From positions 188,783 through 252,782 of the forward strand of contig JBBHKE010002911.1 in the NCBI GenBank assembly GCA_037447655.1: 64,000 nucleotides of DNA. The letters are read 5' to 3'. Below, in pieces: positions 1 to 12,968 of this stretch. The stretch is from Zygnema cylindricum (Eukaryota > Streptophyta > Zygnematophyceae > Zygnematales > Zygnemataceae). Position numbers and translations under genes: made by a program. The stretch's first letter is position 1. The number at the start of each line of letters is the position of its first letter. The notes below the pieces were generated by a model. That model made no database searches, had not been told where the DNA came from, and was given only the letters and a program-made list of their open reading frames with translations.

Positions 1-599
1 TGTGTAATTTAGATAACAATTCGTTATAGGGCAAACTGTTTCTGTTATTTAGGTAACATCTCTTGTTATCGCCAATTGTTTGTGTAATTTAGGTAACAAT
101 TAATGTTATCGCTGACAGTTAGTGTAAATTAGATAACAATTCTTGTTATCACTAACTTTTTTTGTAATTTAGGTAACAATTCTTGTTATCACTAACAGTT
201 TGTGTAAGTTAGATAGCAATTCTTGTTAGCGCTAATAGTTTGTGTAATTTAGGTAACAATTAATGTTATCGCTAACAGTTTGTGTAATTTTAATAACAAT
301 TCCTGTTAGCGCTAACACTTTGTGTAAGTAAGATAACAATTCTTGTTATCGCTAACTGTTTGTGCATTTTAGGAAACAATTCTTGATAGCGCAAACAGCT
401 TGTGTAAGTTAGGTAACCTGTCTTGTTAGCGCTAACTATTTGTGAAATTTAGGAAACAATTCTTGTTATCGCTAATATTTTGTGTAATTTAGATAACAAT
501 TCCTGTTATCGCTAACTATTTGTGTAATTTAGGTAACAATTATTGTTTTCCCTAATTGTTTGGGTAATTTAGGTAACAATTCTTCATATCGCTAACAAT

Positions 600-915
600 T
601 TGTGTAATTTAAATAACAATTCCTGTTAGCGCTAACAATTTCTGTCATTTAGGTCATGTTATCGCTAACTGTTTGTGTAATTTAGGTAACAATTCTTGTT
701 ATTGCTAACTATTTGTGTAAATTAGATAACAATTCCTATTATCGCTAACAATTTGTCTAATTTAGATATCAATTCTTGTTATCGCTAACAGTTTGTGTAA
801 TTTAGATAACAATTCCTGTTATCGCTAACGGTTTGTGTAATTTAGGTAACAATTATTGTTATCGCTAATTGTTTGTGTAATTTAGGTAACAATTCGTGTT
901 ATCGCTTACTGTTTG
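600..915. repeat. Satellite higher-order block, copy 1
   Basis: About eight consecutive units recur in the same order at about 2,868-3,183, offset 2,268 bases. They share a diagnostic short unit in which the middle of the monomer is missing (TTTAGGTCATGTTATCG near 648-664), followed by the same series of variant monomers (AGATAACAATTCCTATTATC, then AGATATCAATTC). Shared private variants imply block duplication rather than independent mutation. Confidence 0.85.
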
Positions 916-2867
916 TGTAATTTAGGTAACAATTCTTGTTATCGCTAATTGTTTGTGTAATTTAGGTAACAATTCTTGTTATCGCTAACTGATTTTGTAA
1001 TTAAGGTAACAATTCTTGTTATCGCTAACTGTTTGTGTAAATTAGGTAACAATTCTTGTTATCGCTAACAGTTTGTGTAATTTAGGTAACAATTCTTGTT
1101 AATGCTAACAATATGTGTAATTTAGGTAACAATTCTTGTTAGTGCTAATTGTTTGTGTAATTTAGGTAACAATTATTGTAATCGCTAACTATTTGTGTAA
1201 TTTAGGTAACAATTCGTGTTATCCCTAACAATTTGTGTAATTTAGGTAACAATTCTTGTTATCCCTAACTGTTTGTGTAATTAAGGTAACAATTCTTGTT
1301 AATGGTAACAATTTGTGTAATTTAGGTAACAATTTTTGTTTTCGCTAACAATTTGTGTAATTTAGGTAAGAATTCTTGTTATCGCTAACAGTTTTTGTAA
1401 TTTAGGTAACAATTCTTCTTAATGCTATTAATTTGTGTAATTTAGGTTACAATTCTTGTTATCGCTAAGAGTTTGTGTAATTTAGGTAACAATTCTTGTT
1501 ATCGCTAACTATTTGAGTAATTAAGGTAACAATTCTTGTTATCGCTAACTGTTTGTGTAATTTAGGTAACAATTATTGTTATCGTTAACTGTTTGTGTAA
1601 TTTAGGTAACAATTATTGTAATTGCTAACTGTTTGTGTAATTTAGGTAACAATTCTTCTTATCGCTAACAATTTGTGAAATTTAGGTAATAATTCTTGTT
1701 ATCGCTAACTGTTTGTGTAATTTGGTAACAATTTTTGTTATCGCTTACTGTTTTTGTAATTTAGGTAAGAATTCTTGTAAATGCTAACAATTTGTGTAAT
1801 TTAGGTTACAATTCTTTATATCGCTAACAGTTTCTGTAATTTAGGTAACAATAGTTGTTATCGCTAACTGTTTGTGTAATTTAGGTAACAATTATTGTTA
1901 TCGTTAACAATTTGTGTAATTTAGGTAACAATTCTTGTTATCGCTAACTTTTTGTGTAATTAGGTAACAACTCTTGTTATCATTAACTGTTTGAGTAATT
2001 TAGGTAATAATTCTTGTTATTGCTAAATGTTTGTGTAATTTAGGTAACAATTCGTGTTATCGCTAACTGTTTGTGTAATTTAGGTAACAATTATTGTTAT
2101 CGCTAATTGTTTGTGTAATTAAGGTAACAATTATTGTTATCGCTAACAATTTGTGTAATTTAGGTAACAATTCTTGTTATAGCTAACTTTTTGTGTAATT
2201 AGGTAACAACCCTTGTTATCGCTAACAGTTTGTGTAATTTAGGTAATAAATCTTGTTATTGCTAACTGTTTGTGTAATTAAGGTAACAATTCTTGTTATC
2301 GCTAACTGTTTCTGTAAATTAGGTAACAATTCTTGTTATCGCTAACAGTTTGTGTAATTTAGGTAACAATTCTTGTTAATGCTAACAATTTGTGTAATTT
2401 AGGTAACAATTCTTGTTATCGCTAATTGTTTGTGTAATAAGGTAACACCTCTTGTTATCGCTAACTGTTGTGTAATTTAGGTAATAATTCTTGTTATTGC
2501 GAACTGTTTGTGTAATTTAGGTAACAATTCGTGTTATCGCTAACAGTTTGTGTAATTTAGGTAACAATTCTTGTTATCGTTAATTGTTTGTGTAATTAAG
2601 GTAACAATTCTTGTTATCGCTAACAATTTGTGTAATTTAGGTAACAATTCTTGTTATCGCTAACTTTTTGTGTAATTAGGTAATAACTCTTGTTATTGCT
2701 AACTGTTCATGTAATTAAGGAAATAATTCTTGTTATTCCTAACTGTTTGTGTAATTTAGGTAACAATTCGTGTTATCGCTAACTGTTTGTGTAATTTAGG
2801 TAACAATTCTTGTTATCGCTAATTGTTTGTGTAATTTAGGTAACAATTCTTGTTATTGCTAACTGAT

Positions 2868-3183
2868 TTGTGTAATTTAAATAACAATTACTGTTAACGC
2901 TAACAATTTCTATCATTTAGGTCATGTTATCGCTAACTGTTTGTGTAATTTAGGTAACAATTCTTGTTATTGCTAACTATTTGTGTAAATTAGATAACAA
3001 TTCCTATTATCGCTAACAATTTGTCTAATTTAGATATCAATTCTTGTTATCGCTAACAGTTTGTGTAATTTAGGTAACAATTCCTGTTATCGCTAACGGT
3101 TTGTGTAATTTAGGTAACAATTATTGTTATCGCTAATTGTTTGTATAATTTAGGTAACAATTCCTGTTATCGTTTACTGTTTG
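2868..3183. repeat. Satellite higher-order block, copy 2
   Basis: Second copy of the block at 600-915, with the same shortened monomer near 2,916-2,932 and the same following variants. A few substitutions separate the copies. Confidence 0.85.
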
Positions 3184-5185
3184 TGTAATTTAGGTAACAA
3201 TTCTTGTTATCGCTAACTGTTTGTGTAATTTAAGTAACAATTTTTGTTCTCGCTAACTGTTTGTGTAATTTAGGTAACATTCCTAGTTATCGCTAACTGT
3301 TTTTGTAAATTAGATAAAAATTCGTGTTATTGCTAACAGTTTGTGTAATTTAGATAATAATTCCTTTTAGCGCTAATAGTTTATATAAGTTAGGTAACCA
3401 TTTTTGTTATCACTAATTTTTAGTGTAATTTAGGTAATAATTCCTCTTATCGCTAACTGTTTTTGTAATTTAGGTAACTATTCTTTTTATCGCTAACTAT
3501 TTGTGTAATTTATGTAAAAAAATTGTTATCGCTAATTGTTTGTGTAATTAAGGTACGAATTCTTGTTATCGCTAACTTTTTGTGTATATTAGAAAACAAT
3601 TCCTGTTATCGCTATCTATTTCTGTAATTTAGGAAAGAATTCGTGTTATCGCTAACAGTTTGTGTAATTTAGGTAACAATTCTTATTATTGCTAACAGTT
3701 TGTGTAATATAGGTAACAATTCCTGTTATAGCTAAATGTTTGTGTAATTCAGGAAACAATTCTTGTTATCGCTAATTGTTTGTGTAAAATTTAGGAAACA
3801 ATTCTTGTGATCACTAACAGTTTGTGTAAAATTTAGGAAACAATTATTGTTATCGCTAACAATTTGTGTAAGCTAGGTAACAATTCTTGTTAGCGCTAAC
3901 AGTTTGTGTAATTTAGATATCAATTCCAGTTATCGCTACCATTTTGTGTAAATAAAGAAACAATTCCTGTTAGTGCTAAGAATTTGTATAATTCAGGTAA
4001 CAATTCCTGTTAGCTTTAACTGTTTCTGTAATTTAAGTAAGAATTCCTATTAGCGGTAACTGTTTCTGTATTTTGGGTAACAATTATTGTTATCGCTTAT
4101 TATTTCTATAATTTAGGTAATAATTTCTTGTTAACGCTAACTGTTTGTGTAATTTAGGTAATAATTCTTGTTATCGCTAACTTTTTGTGTTATTCAGGTA
4201 ACAATTCTTGTTATCGCTAACAGTTTTTGTAATTTAGGTAACAATTATTGTTATCGCTAACTGTTTCTGTATTTTAACAAACAATTCTTATTATCACTAA
4301 CAATTTGTGTAATTAAGGTAAGAATTCTTGTTAGAGCAAACATCTTGTGTAAGTTAGGTAACCATTCCTGTTAGCGCTAACTGTTTGTGTAATTTTGGTA
4401 AAAAATCTTGTTTTTCGCTATAGGTTTGTGTAATTTAGATAACAATTCGTGTTATCGCTAATTGTTTGTGTAAGTTAGGTTACCATTCTTGTTTGATCTA
4501 CCAGTTTGTGTAAGTTAGATAACAATTTGTGTAAGCGCTAACTGTTTGTGTAATTAAGGTAACTATTCTTGTTATCGATAAAAGTTGTGTTATTTAGGTA
4601 ACAATTACTATTATCGTAGATAGTTTGTGTAAGTAAGGTAACCATTCTTGTTATCGCTAAAAGTTTGTGTAAGTTAGATAACAATTCTTGCTATCGTTAA
4701 TTGTTTGTGTAATTTCGGTAACAATTCCTATTATCGCTAACTGTTTGTGTAATATATGTAACAGTATTTGTTATCGCTAATTGTTTGTGTAATTAAGGTA
4801 ACAATTCTTGTTATCGCAAATTGTTTGTGTTAGTTAGGTAACAATTCTTGTTATCGCTAATTGTTTGTGTAAGTTAAATAAAAGTTCATGTTAGCGCTAA
4901 CAAATTGTGTAATTTAGATTACAATTCGTGTTATTTCAAACAGTTAGTGTAATTTTAATAACAATTCCCGTTACTACTTACTGTTTGTGTAATTTTTGTA
5001 ACAATTCTTGTTATCGCTATCTGTTTGTGTAATTTTGGTTACAATTCTTCTTATCGCTAAAAGGTTGTGTAAGTTAGATAAAAATTCCTGTTAGCGCTAA
5101 CAGTGTTTGAAATCTAAGAATCAATTCTTGGTATCACTAAGTGTTTGTGTAATTTAGGTAACAATTCTTGTTATCGCTAACTGTT

Positions 5186-5400
5186 TTTGTATATTAGATA
5201 ACAATTCGTGTTATCACTAACAGTTTGTGTAATTTAGATAATAATTCCTTTAAGCGCTAACAGTTTCTGTAAGATAGGTAACCGTTCTTGTTATCGCTAA
5301 TTGTTTGTGTAATTTAGGTAATAATTTTTGATTTCGCTAACAGTTTGTGTAATTTATGTAAAAATTCCTGTTATTGCTAACTGTTTTTGTAATTTAGGTA
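5186..5400. repeat. Satellite multimer with AGATAATAATTCC marker
   Basis: An ordered run of variant monomers: one with GATAACAATTCGTG, one with AGATAATAATTCCTTT then AGCGC, one with AGGTAACC, then one with TTTTTGATTTCGC. The same order recurs near 7,526-7,745 and 9,126-9,325, and partly near 3,298-3,425, 16,799-16,930 and 17,668-17,790. This is a higher-order unit of roughly five to six monomers that has been copied repeatedly. Confidence 0.75.
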
Positions 5401-7525
5401 ACAATTATTGTTATCGCTAACTGTTTGTGTAAATTAGATTATAATTCATGTTAGCGCTATCAGTTTCTGTAATTTAGATAACAATTCCAGTTATCGCTAA
5501 CTGTTTCTGTAAGTTAGGTAACCATTCTTGTTAGCGCTAACAGTTTTTGTAATTAAGGTAATAATTCTTGTTATTGCTAACAGTTTGTGTAATTTAGATA
5601 ACTATTCTTTGTATCGCCAACTGTTTTTGTAATTTAGGTAACAATTTTTGTCATCGCTAATTGTTTGTGTAATTAGGTAACAATTTTTGTTATCGCTAAC
5701 AGTTTGTGTAGTTTAGGTATCAATTCCTGTTATCGCTAACTGTTTGTGTGAGTTACGTAATTAATCTTGTTATCGCTAACAGTTTGTGTAATTTAGACAA
5801 CAATTCCTTGTAGCGCTAACAGTTTCTGTAATTTAGGTAATAATTCTTGTTATCGCTAATTGTTTGTGTAATTTAGATATTAATTCTTGTTATCGCTAAC
5901 TATTTGTGTAATTTAGGTAACTATTTTTTTTTTTGCTAACTTTTTGTGTAATTTAGGTAACAATTCTTGATATCACTACCAGTTGTGTAATTTAGGTGAC
6001 AATTATTGTTATCGTTGACTGTTTCTGTAAGTATGGTAATCATTATTGTTAGCGCTAACAGTTTGTGTAAGGTAGATAACAATTATTGTTATCGCTAATT
6101 GTTTATCTAATTAATGTTAAAATTCTTGATTTTGCTAACAATTTGTGTAATTTAGGTAACAATTCTTGTTATCGCTAATAATTTGTATAATTTAGTTATC
6201 ATTTCTTGTTATCGCTAACTAATTGTGTAATTTAGATATCAAATCTTGTTAGCGCTCACTGTTTGTGTAATTTAGGTTCTTGTTATCCCTAACTGTTCGT
6301 GTAATTTAGGTAACAATTCTTGTTATCGTTAACTATTTGTGTAATTTAGGTAACAATTCTTGTTATCGCTAACTGTTTGTGTAAATTAGATAACAATTCG
6401 TGTTATCGCTATTAGTTTGTGTAAGTTAGGTTACCATTCTTGTTAGCTCTAACAGTTTTTGTAAGTTAGATAACAATCCGTGTTAGCGCTAACTATTTGT
6501 GTAATTTAGGTAACTATTCTTTTTATTGCTAACTATTTTTGTAATTTAGGTAACAATTCTTGTTATCGCTAAAAGTTGTGTAATTTAGGTAACAATTACT
6601 GTTATCGCTGACAGTTTGTGTAAGTAAGGTAACCATTCTTGTAAGCGCTAACAGTTTGTGTAAGTTAGATAACAATTCTTGTTATCGCTAATTGTTTGTG
6701 TAATTTAGGTAACAATTTTTGTTATCGCTAATAGTTTGTGTAATTTAGGTAACAATTCTTGTTATCGCTAATAGTTTGTGTAAGTTAGATAACAATTCAT
6801 GTTAGCGCTAACACTTTGTGTAATTTAGATTACAATATGTGTTAGCGCTAACACTTTGTGTAATTTAGATTACAATTCGTGTTATTCCAAACAGTAAGTG
6901 CAATTTTGATAACAATTCCTATTATCGCTAACTGTTTGTGTAAATATCTTACAATTATTGTTATCGCAAACAATTTGTGTAATTAAGGTAACAATTCTTG
7001 TTATCGCTAATTGTTTGTGTAAGTTAGGTAACAATTCTTGTTATCACTAATAGTTTGTGTAAGTTAGATAACAATTCATGTTAACGCTAACACTCTGTGT
7101 AATTTAGATTATAATTCGTGTTTTTGGAAACAGTAAGTGTAATTTTGATAAAATTCCCGTTATCACAAACTGTTTTTGTAATTTAGGTTTTAATTCTTGT
7201 TATCGCTAATTGTCTGTGTAATTTAGGTAACAATTCTTGTTATCGCTAACATTTTGTGTAAGTTAGATAAAAATTCCTGTTAATAATAACAGTTTGTGTA
7301 AGTTAGGTAACCATTCTTGTTATCGCTAATTGTTTGTGAAATTTAGGTAACAATTCTTGTTATCGCTAACAGTTTGTGTAATTTAGGTAACAATTCTTGT
7401 TATCGCTAAGTGTTCTGTAATTAAGGTAACAATTCTTGTTATCACTAACTGTTTGTGTAATTTAGGAAACAATTCTTGTTATCCTTAAGTGTTTGTGTAA
7501 TTTAGGTAACAATTCTTGTTATCGC

Positions 7526-7745
7526 TAACTGTTTTTGTTTATTAGATAACAATTCGTGTTATCGCTAACAGTTTGTGTAATTTAGATAATAATTCCTTAG
7601 AGCGCTAACAGTTTGTGTATGATAGGTAACCATTCTTGTTATCGCTAATTGTTTGTGTAATTTTGGTAATAATTTTTGATTTCGCTAACAGTTTGTGTAA
7701 TTTACGTAACAATTCCTGTTATCGCTAACTGTTTTTGTAATTTAG
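7526..7745. repeat. Satellite multimer, second copy
   Basis: Same ordered variant monomers as 5,186-5,400, including the GATTTCGC variant. Confidence 0.75.
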
Positions 7746-9125
7746 GTAACAATTCTTGTTATCGCTAAATATTTGTGTAATTTAGGTAATAATTCTTGTT
7801 ATTGCTAATTTTTTGTATAATTTAGGTCAAATTTATTGTTTTCGCTAATTGTTTGTGTAATTAGGAACCAATTATTGTTATCGCTAATAGTTTGTGTGTT
7901 TTGGATAACACTTCCTGATAGCGCTAACTATTTCTATAACTTAGGTAACAATTCCTGTTATCAGTAACTGATTGTGATAATTAGATAACAAATCCTGTTA
8001 TCGCTAACGATTTGTTTAATTTAAATATTAATTCTTGTTATCGCTAATAGTTTGTGTAAATTATGTAACATTTCCAGTTATCGCTTATTGTTTCTGTAAT
8101 TTAGGTAATAATTCTTGTTATCGTTAAATGTTTGTGTAATTTAGGTAACAATTATTGTTATCGCTAATTGTTTGTGTATATACAATATCAATTCATATTA
8201 ATGCTAAGAGTTTATGTAATTTAGGTAACAATTCGTGTTAGAGCTAACAATTTATGTAAGTTAGGTAACAATTGTTGTTAACGCAAACAGTTTGTGTAAG
8301 TTTGGTAACAATTTTTGTTATGGTTATCTATTTGAGTAATTTAGGTTAAAATACTTGTTATCGCTAAATGTTTGTGTAAATTAGATAACAATTCCTGTTA
8401 TCACTAACAGTTTGTGTAAGTAAGGTAACCATTCTTGTTAGCGCTAACAGTTTGTGTACGTTAGATAATAATTCTTGTTATCGCTAATTGTTTGTCTTAT
8501 TAAAGTAACAATTCCTATAATCGCTAACTGTTTATGTAATATATGTAATAATATTTGTTATCGCTAATTGTTTGTGTAATTAAGGAAACAATTCTTGTTA
8601 TCGCTAATTGTTTGTGTAAGTTAGGTAACAATTCTTGTTATGGCTAATAGTTTGTGTAAGTTAGATAACAATTAATGTTAGCGCTAACACTTTGTGTAAT
8701 TTAGATTACAATTCGTGTTATTTCAAACATTTAGTGTAATTTTGATAACAATTACTGTTATCACTAACTGTTTGTGAAATTAAGGTAACAATTCTTGTTA
8801 TCGCTAACTATCTGTGTAATTTAGGTAACAATTCTTGTTATCGCTAACAGTTTGTGTAAGTTAGATAAAAATTCATGTTAGCGCTAACAGTTTGTGTAAG
8901 TTAGGAAACCATTGTTGTTATCGCTAATTGTTTGTGAAATTTAGGTAACAATTCTTGTTATCGCTATGGTTTGTGTAATTTAGGCAACCATTCGTGTTAT
9001 CGCTAAGTTTTTTTGTTATTTAGGTAATAATTCTTGTTATCGCTAACTCTGTGTAATTTAGGAAACAATGCTTGTTATCGCTAAAAGTTTGTGTAATTTA
9101 GGTAACAATTCTTGTTATCGCTAAC

Positions 9126-9325
9126 TATTTTTTTATATTAGATAACAATTCGTGTTATCGCTAACAGTTTGTGTAATTTAGATAATAATTCCTTTAAGCG
9201 CTAAGAGTTTGTGTAAGATAGGTCACCATTATTGTTATCGCTAATTGTTTGTTTAATTTAGGTTATAATTCTTGATTTTGCTAACAGTTTGTGTAATTTA
9301 GGTAACAATTCCTGTTATCGCTAAC
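9126..9325. repeat. Satellite multimer, third copy
   Basis: Same ordered variant monomers as 5,186-5,400, with a few substitutions, lying just before the Copia insertion. Confidence 0.7.
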
Positions 9326-9621
9326 TCTGTGTAATTTAGGAAACAATGCTTGTTATCGCTAAAAGTTTGTGTAATTTAGGTAATAATTCTTGTTATCGCT
9401 AATTGTTTGTGTAGTTTAGGTAACAATTTGTGTTATCGCTAGTTGATTGTGTAAATTAGATAACAAATCCTGTTATCGTTAACAATTTGTGTAATATAGC
9501 TATCAATTCTTGTTATCACAAACAGTTTGTGTAATTTAGGTAACAATTCATGTTATTGCTAACTATTTATGTAATTTAGGTAACAATTATTGTTATCTCT
9601 AATTGTTTCTTTAGTTTAGAT

Positions 9622-10289
9622 CGTTGTCTTTTTTGGAAAGCTTTCAGTCTTAGAGCAGCGTAGCTACTTTACAAACAAAGCAGCGCAGCTGTTGTACAGA
9701 CAGAGCAGCGCAGCTGCTATACAACAGAGCAGCGCAGCTGCTATACAACAGAGCAGCTGCTATACAGCAGATCAACTGCTATACAACAGAGCAGCTGCTA
9801 TACAGCAGAGCAGCTGCTATACAGAAGAGCAGCTGCTATACTGCAGAGCAGCGCAGCTGCAGAGCAGCGCAGCAGCAGAGCAGTGCAACAGCGAAGCTAC
9901 AACACAGACAGGACAACGCAACGTCTGATATTCTTTATGTGATTTTGTACAGGATAGAGCAACTCCGATAGATACAATTCTAGTTAGCTTAGTGATAGCT
10001 CAGTGGTAGCTTAGTGATAGCTCAATGGTAGCTTGACAGATTTGTGGTAGCTTGGTGGTTTGATGTACCTCTCAAGTACACTGGTGTTGCCAGTTCAACA
10101 CAAGTATAAGACTTAGGACTCATAAACAAATTATGAATCCAGACTTCCAAGTAGTAAAACTGCAGAGAGTTTTTGGGAAACTTCTGAGTATTATATCTTG
10201 AGTGTTTTCGGGTCAATTGTGCTATAACTTTAAGAGTTATTAGTGTTTATGCTACTCTATATTCTGATAGTGTTTTGTGAGGTTTTGTG
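9622..10289 (+). repeat. 5' LTR of element A, 3' end deleted
   Basis: Aligns along its length with 14,880-15,560 of the 3' LTR, starting CGTTGTCTTTTTTGGAAAGC against TGTTGTC on the right. Similarity stops at about 10,289, where the sequence jumps straight into gag. The last 135 or so bases of the LTR, the primer-binding site and the gag N-terminus are therefore missing. The first base is T-to-C mutated. Confidence 0.9.
9660..9905 (+). repeat. CAGCTG-rich minisatellite inside LTR A
   Basis: A run of short GCAGCGCAGCTGCTATACA and AGCAGCTGCTATACAG units of about 18-24 bp, carrying around ten CAGCTG palindromes. It lies in the U3 part of the LTR and occurs again in the 3' LTR at 14,920-15,180 with a different unit count. 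An open frame at 9,692-9,928 is only a by-product of this repeat. Confidence 0.85.
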
Positions 10290-11096
10290 AGGGCGGATAT
10301 CGTGGAAACACATTTTGAAAATGTCAATCTTTTGGATATATTGGATGGTTCGCTGGATGAATCTGATCCATCATGGTCTAAGAAAAATACGCAAGCTCGT
10401 TCTATTCTGAAATTTTGTATATCTGAGGACTTAGCTCTGTCTCGGATAAAGATGAAAAAAACAATTGATATCTGGAAATCTCTTAAAAGTGATTATGAAA
10501 AGGCCAATGTCTACGAAGAGCTTCTATTGGCTGGAAAAATTTGGGACTATAAGTACACTGGCGGTACAATGGCTGAATATTCTAACAAATTTCGTATCCT
10601 TGTAGATGCACATGCTTGAGCAGGTGGGGTGTTTCCTCCTTTTCAACAGGCGACATTGCTCATGAGGGGTCTCCCTCGTAGTATGAAAGGAGCATCTGAC
10701 ATGCTCAAACAAAAAGATAAAGCTAGCTGGACTTTACACTTAGCCATCAATATTTTACTAGAAGAGGAAGCAACGTCAAATATTCTCAATGTTGAGCAAG
10801 TAGAGGCTTTTAATTCAGACTTTGAGAGAAAAGGACAGTTTAATCAGCAAAGGAATCAGTTTAATCAGTTCAGACAATTTAATCAAGGTGGAAATAGACA
10901 ATCAAACAATGCATGCTTTTATTGTAGTGAGAGAGGTCATGGATACAAATTCTATCCTAAGCTTAAAAAAGCTAATGATACAGGTTTATACCGGCCGGGA
11001 TGGCAACAAAGCCAGTTTTACAAAGGCTTCACGGGGACTACACCTCGTGGAAATGCACTATTTTCGGCTTCTTCGTCTCTCCAAGACGAGACTTAG
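10287..11096 (+). pseudogene. gag: Copia Gag, element A
   Basis: Capsid/nucleocapsid precursor of element A. The frame is open from 10,287 apart from one in-frame TGA at 10,617-10,619, where the B copies have a Cys codon, and ends at TAG 11,094-11,096. The segment WDYKYTGG aligns with the same motif in the B Gag, and the N-terminal region (DSDPSWSKKN-like) matches B's DTDPDFDKKN. The zinc knuckle CX2CX4HX4C is present near 10,915-10,957, but its last Cys is Tyr (CFYCSERGHGYKFY). The N-terminal 40 or so residues were lost with the LTR end. Non-functional as it stands. Confidence 0.88.
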
Positions 11097-11547
11097 ACGG
11101 TTTCTACGGAGGAGGATACAGATCTATTCGATATGGCTGCTATAATGGAGGGCGCAAAGGACCCCGGATGGATAATAGATACAGGAGCGTCAGCCCCACA
11201 TGTGCTGGAACAAAGCCATCTTCAAAAATTTGAAAGCAACGCCGGAGAAAAATATTTATTATGCTTGTGGAATGAGTGTCCAAACTCGTGCTGTGGGTGA
11301 TGTGTCCTTACTAGTTGATGTAGAGGGAAAAGCAATTGAAAGAACTCTTCACAATGTCTTATTTGTGCCTGAATTTAAGAGAAATCTGTTTTCTAGGTCG
11401 TTAGTAGAGAGCAAAGGCTTTGAGGTTAATTTGAAAAATGGTCGGCAAGTTGTTAGCAAAAATGGCAAGGTTGCGGTTACAGGTACTAGAGATAGTAGCA
11501 AGATGTATCGCAAGGATATGGCTTATACAAAGGAGAATGATGTTTAG
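11097..11547 (+). pseudogene. pol: Copia protease region, element A
   Basis: Continues in the gag frame past the TAG. The aspartic protease signature WIIDTGASAPHV is at about 11,168-11,203, so the catalytic D-T-G triad is kept here, unlike in B. A frameshift follows between about 11,200 and 11,260; the protease C-terminal part continues in another frame (SLLVDVEGK, HNVLFVPEFKRNLFS, VVSKNGKVAVTGTR) to a TAG at 11,545-11,547. In Copia elements this domain releases Gag and Pol proteins from the polyprotein. Confidence 0.85.
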
Positions 11548-12458
11548 TACTCCGATGTTTCGCACTCAAATGAGTTGTGGCATAAAAGATTAGGCCATGT
11601 AAATTATGATAGTTTGAGGAGAATGGTCATTGCTGGAAAAATAGAGGGTGTATCAATCACAAATGGGCTGGTCAAAACTTACAATGGTTGCGCTTTAGGC
11701 AAAATCCACAGTTTGCCATTTCCTAAGGAGTCTGAGCATTAGTCAACGAAACTTTTACAACAAATTCATTCGGATGTCTTTGGTCCGTCGAAGGTTCCAT
11801 CTGCCAGGGGGATGAAATATATGGTCACCTTCACATATGATTTCTCCAGGTTTACAAAAGTTTACTTCATGAAGGAGAAGAGTGAAGTGTTTGGTCACTT
11901 CAAACACTATAAAGCATGGGCTGAAAAACTTCATAATTCATCTATTTTACAGCTCCGATCGGACAATGGTGGTGAATATACATCGAAAGAATTTGAAACC
12001 TTTTTACTCGAGGAAGGCATTAGTCATCTATTGACTGTTCCATATTCACCGGAACAAAATGGGGTGTCGGAAAGACTGAATAGAAGTCTAACGGAAAGCT
12101 CTAGATCTATGCACGCATATAAAAATGTGGATCCGAAATTCTAGGCTGAGGCTCTAAATTGTGCAGTTTATATAAAAATAGGATCGGATCAAGATCGATA
12201 GAAACAACTCCTTACGAAATATGGACAGGTAGCAAACCAGATGTTAGCCATTTCAAGGTCTTTCGTAGTCAATGCTTTTTATTGGATACGTCTAAAGATA
12301 GATGGAAAATGGAACCGAAGGAAATACCGGGTATTCTACGAGGATATGATGATCACTCAAAAGGTTATAGAGTCTTTGTGTTTGAAAGGCAAAAAATAGT
12401 TGTAGCTAGAAACATCATTGTTAAAAATGAACTAGATCCATATCTTTATTTCAAATGA
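11548..12458 (+). pseudogene. pol: Copia integrase, element A
   Basis: The N-terminal zinc-binding region starts with ELWHKRLGH at about 11,572, but the first Cys of the HHCC motif is Tyr (TYNGCALGK). The core has the expected acidic residues in order: QIHSDVFGPSKVP, RSDNGGEYTS and NGVSERLNRSL. It is interrupted by TAG codons near 11,740 and at 12,142-12,144 and by a frameshift near 12,160. The C-terminal part (ETTPYEIWTG, HFKVF, GYDDHSKGYRV) runs to 12,458. The motifs are readable but the protein could not be made. Confidence 0.88.
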
Positions 12459-12968
12459 CAGAGAAGCAAAAGCAACAAAAAGTACAAGAGTATGTCATCT
12501 TGGATTACATGGAGGAAATTGTCCCGCAGATCCCACAAACTCCGGTAATGACTCCGGAGTCAGACTCTCTCCACATTCCTCACCAACTTCGGGTCAGGTA
12601 GCAAACCAGATGTTAGCCATTTCAAGGTCTTTGGTAGTCAATGCTTTTTATTGGATACGTCTAAAGATAGATGGAAAATGGAACCGAAGGAAATACCGGG
12701 TATTCTACTAGGATATGATGATCACTCAAAAGGTTATAGAGTCTTTGTGTTTGAAAGGCAGAAAATAGTTGTAGCTACAAACATCATTGTTAAAGATGAA
12801 CTAGACTCCATAGATTTATTTCAAATGACAGAGAAGCAAAAGCAACAAAAAGTACAGGAGTATGTCATCTTGGATTACATGGAGGAAATTGCTCGCAGAT
12901 TCCACAAACTCCGGTAATGACTCCGGAGTCAGACTCTCTCCACATTCCTCACCAACTTCGGGTCCAGA
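12231..12968 (+). repeat. 369-bp tandem duplication in the integrase C-terminus of A
   Basis: 12,231-12,599 is repeated at 12,600-12,968 with about a dozen substitutions and small indels. The offset of 369 is a multiple of three. Each copy encodes the HFKVF...LLDTSKDRWKMEP...GYDDHSKGYRV segment and then the integrase-RT linker. The divergence shows it is old. Confidence 0.92.

Larger units (their letters stand above)
1..9621. repeat. 40-bp tandem satellite array, left block
   Basis: About 240 head-to-tail copies of a 40-bp AT-rich unit. The first half of the consensus is GTTTGTGTAATTTAGGTAAC; the second half carries TTCTTGTTATCGCTAAC. Phase is kept over thousands of bases, so the pattern repeats every two 60-base lines. 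Copies differ by substitutions, short deletions and recurrent variants (GG/GA before TAAC, ATCGCT/AGCGCT). No gene is visible in it. Each unit carries two dyads, TAACAA-TTC-TTGTTA and GTTA-TCGC-TAAC. A centromeric or heterochromatic role is possible but not shown by sequence alone. Confidence 0.97.

Noticed and set aside
9692-9928. 78-codon open frame rich in Gln, Ser and Ala
   Set aside because: It is a translation of the CAGCTG minisatellite inside the LTR; the 3' LTR array does not conserve it.
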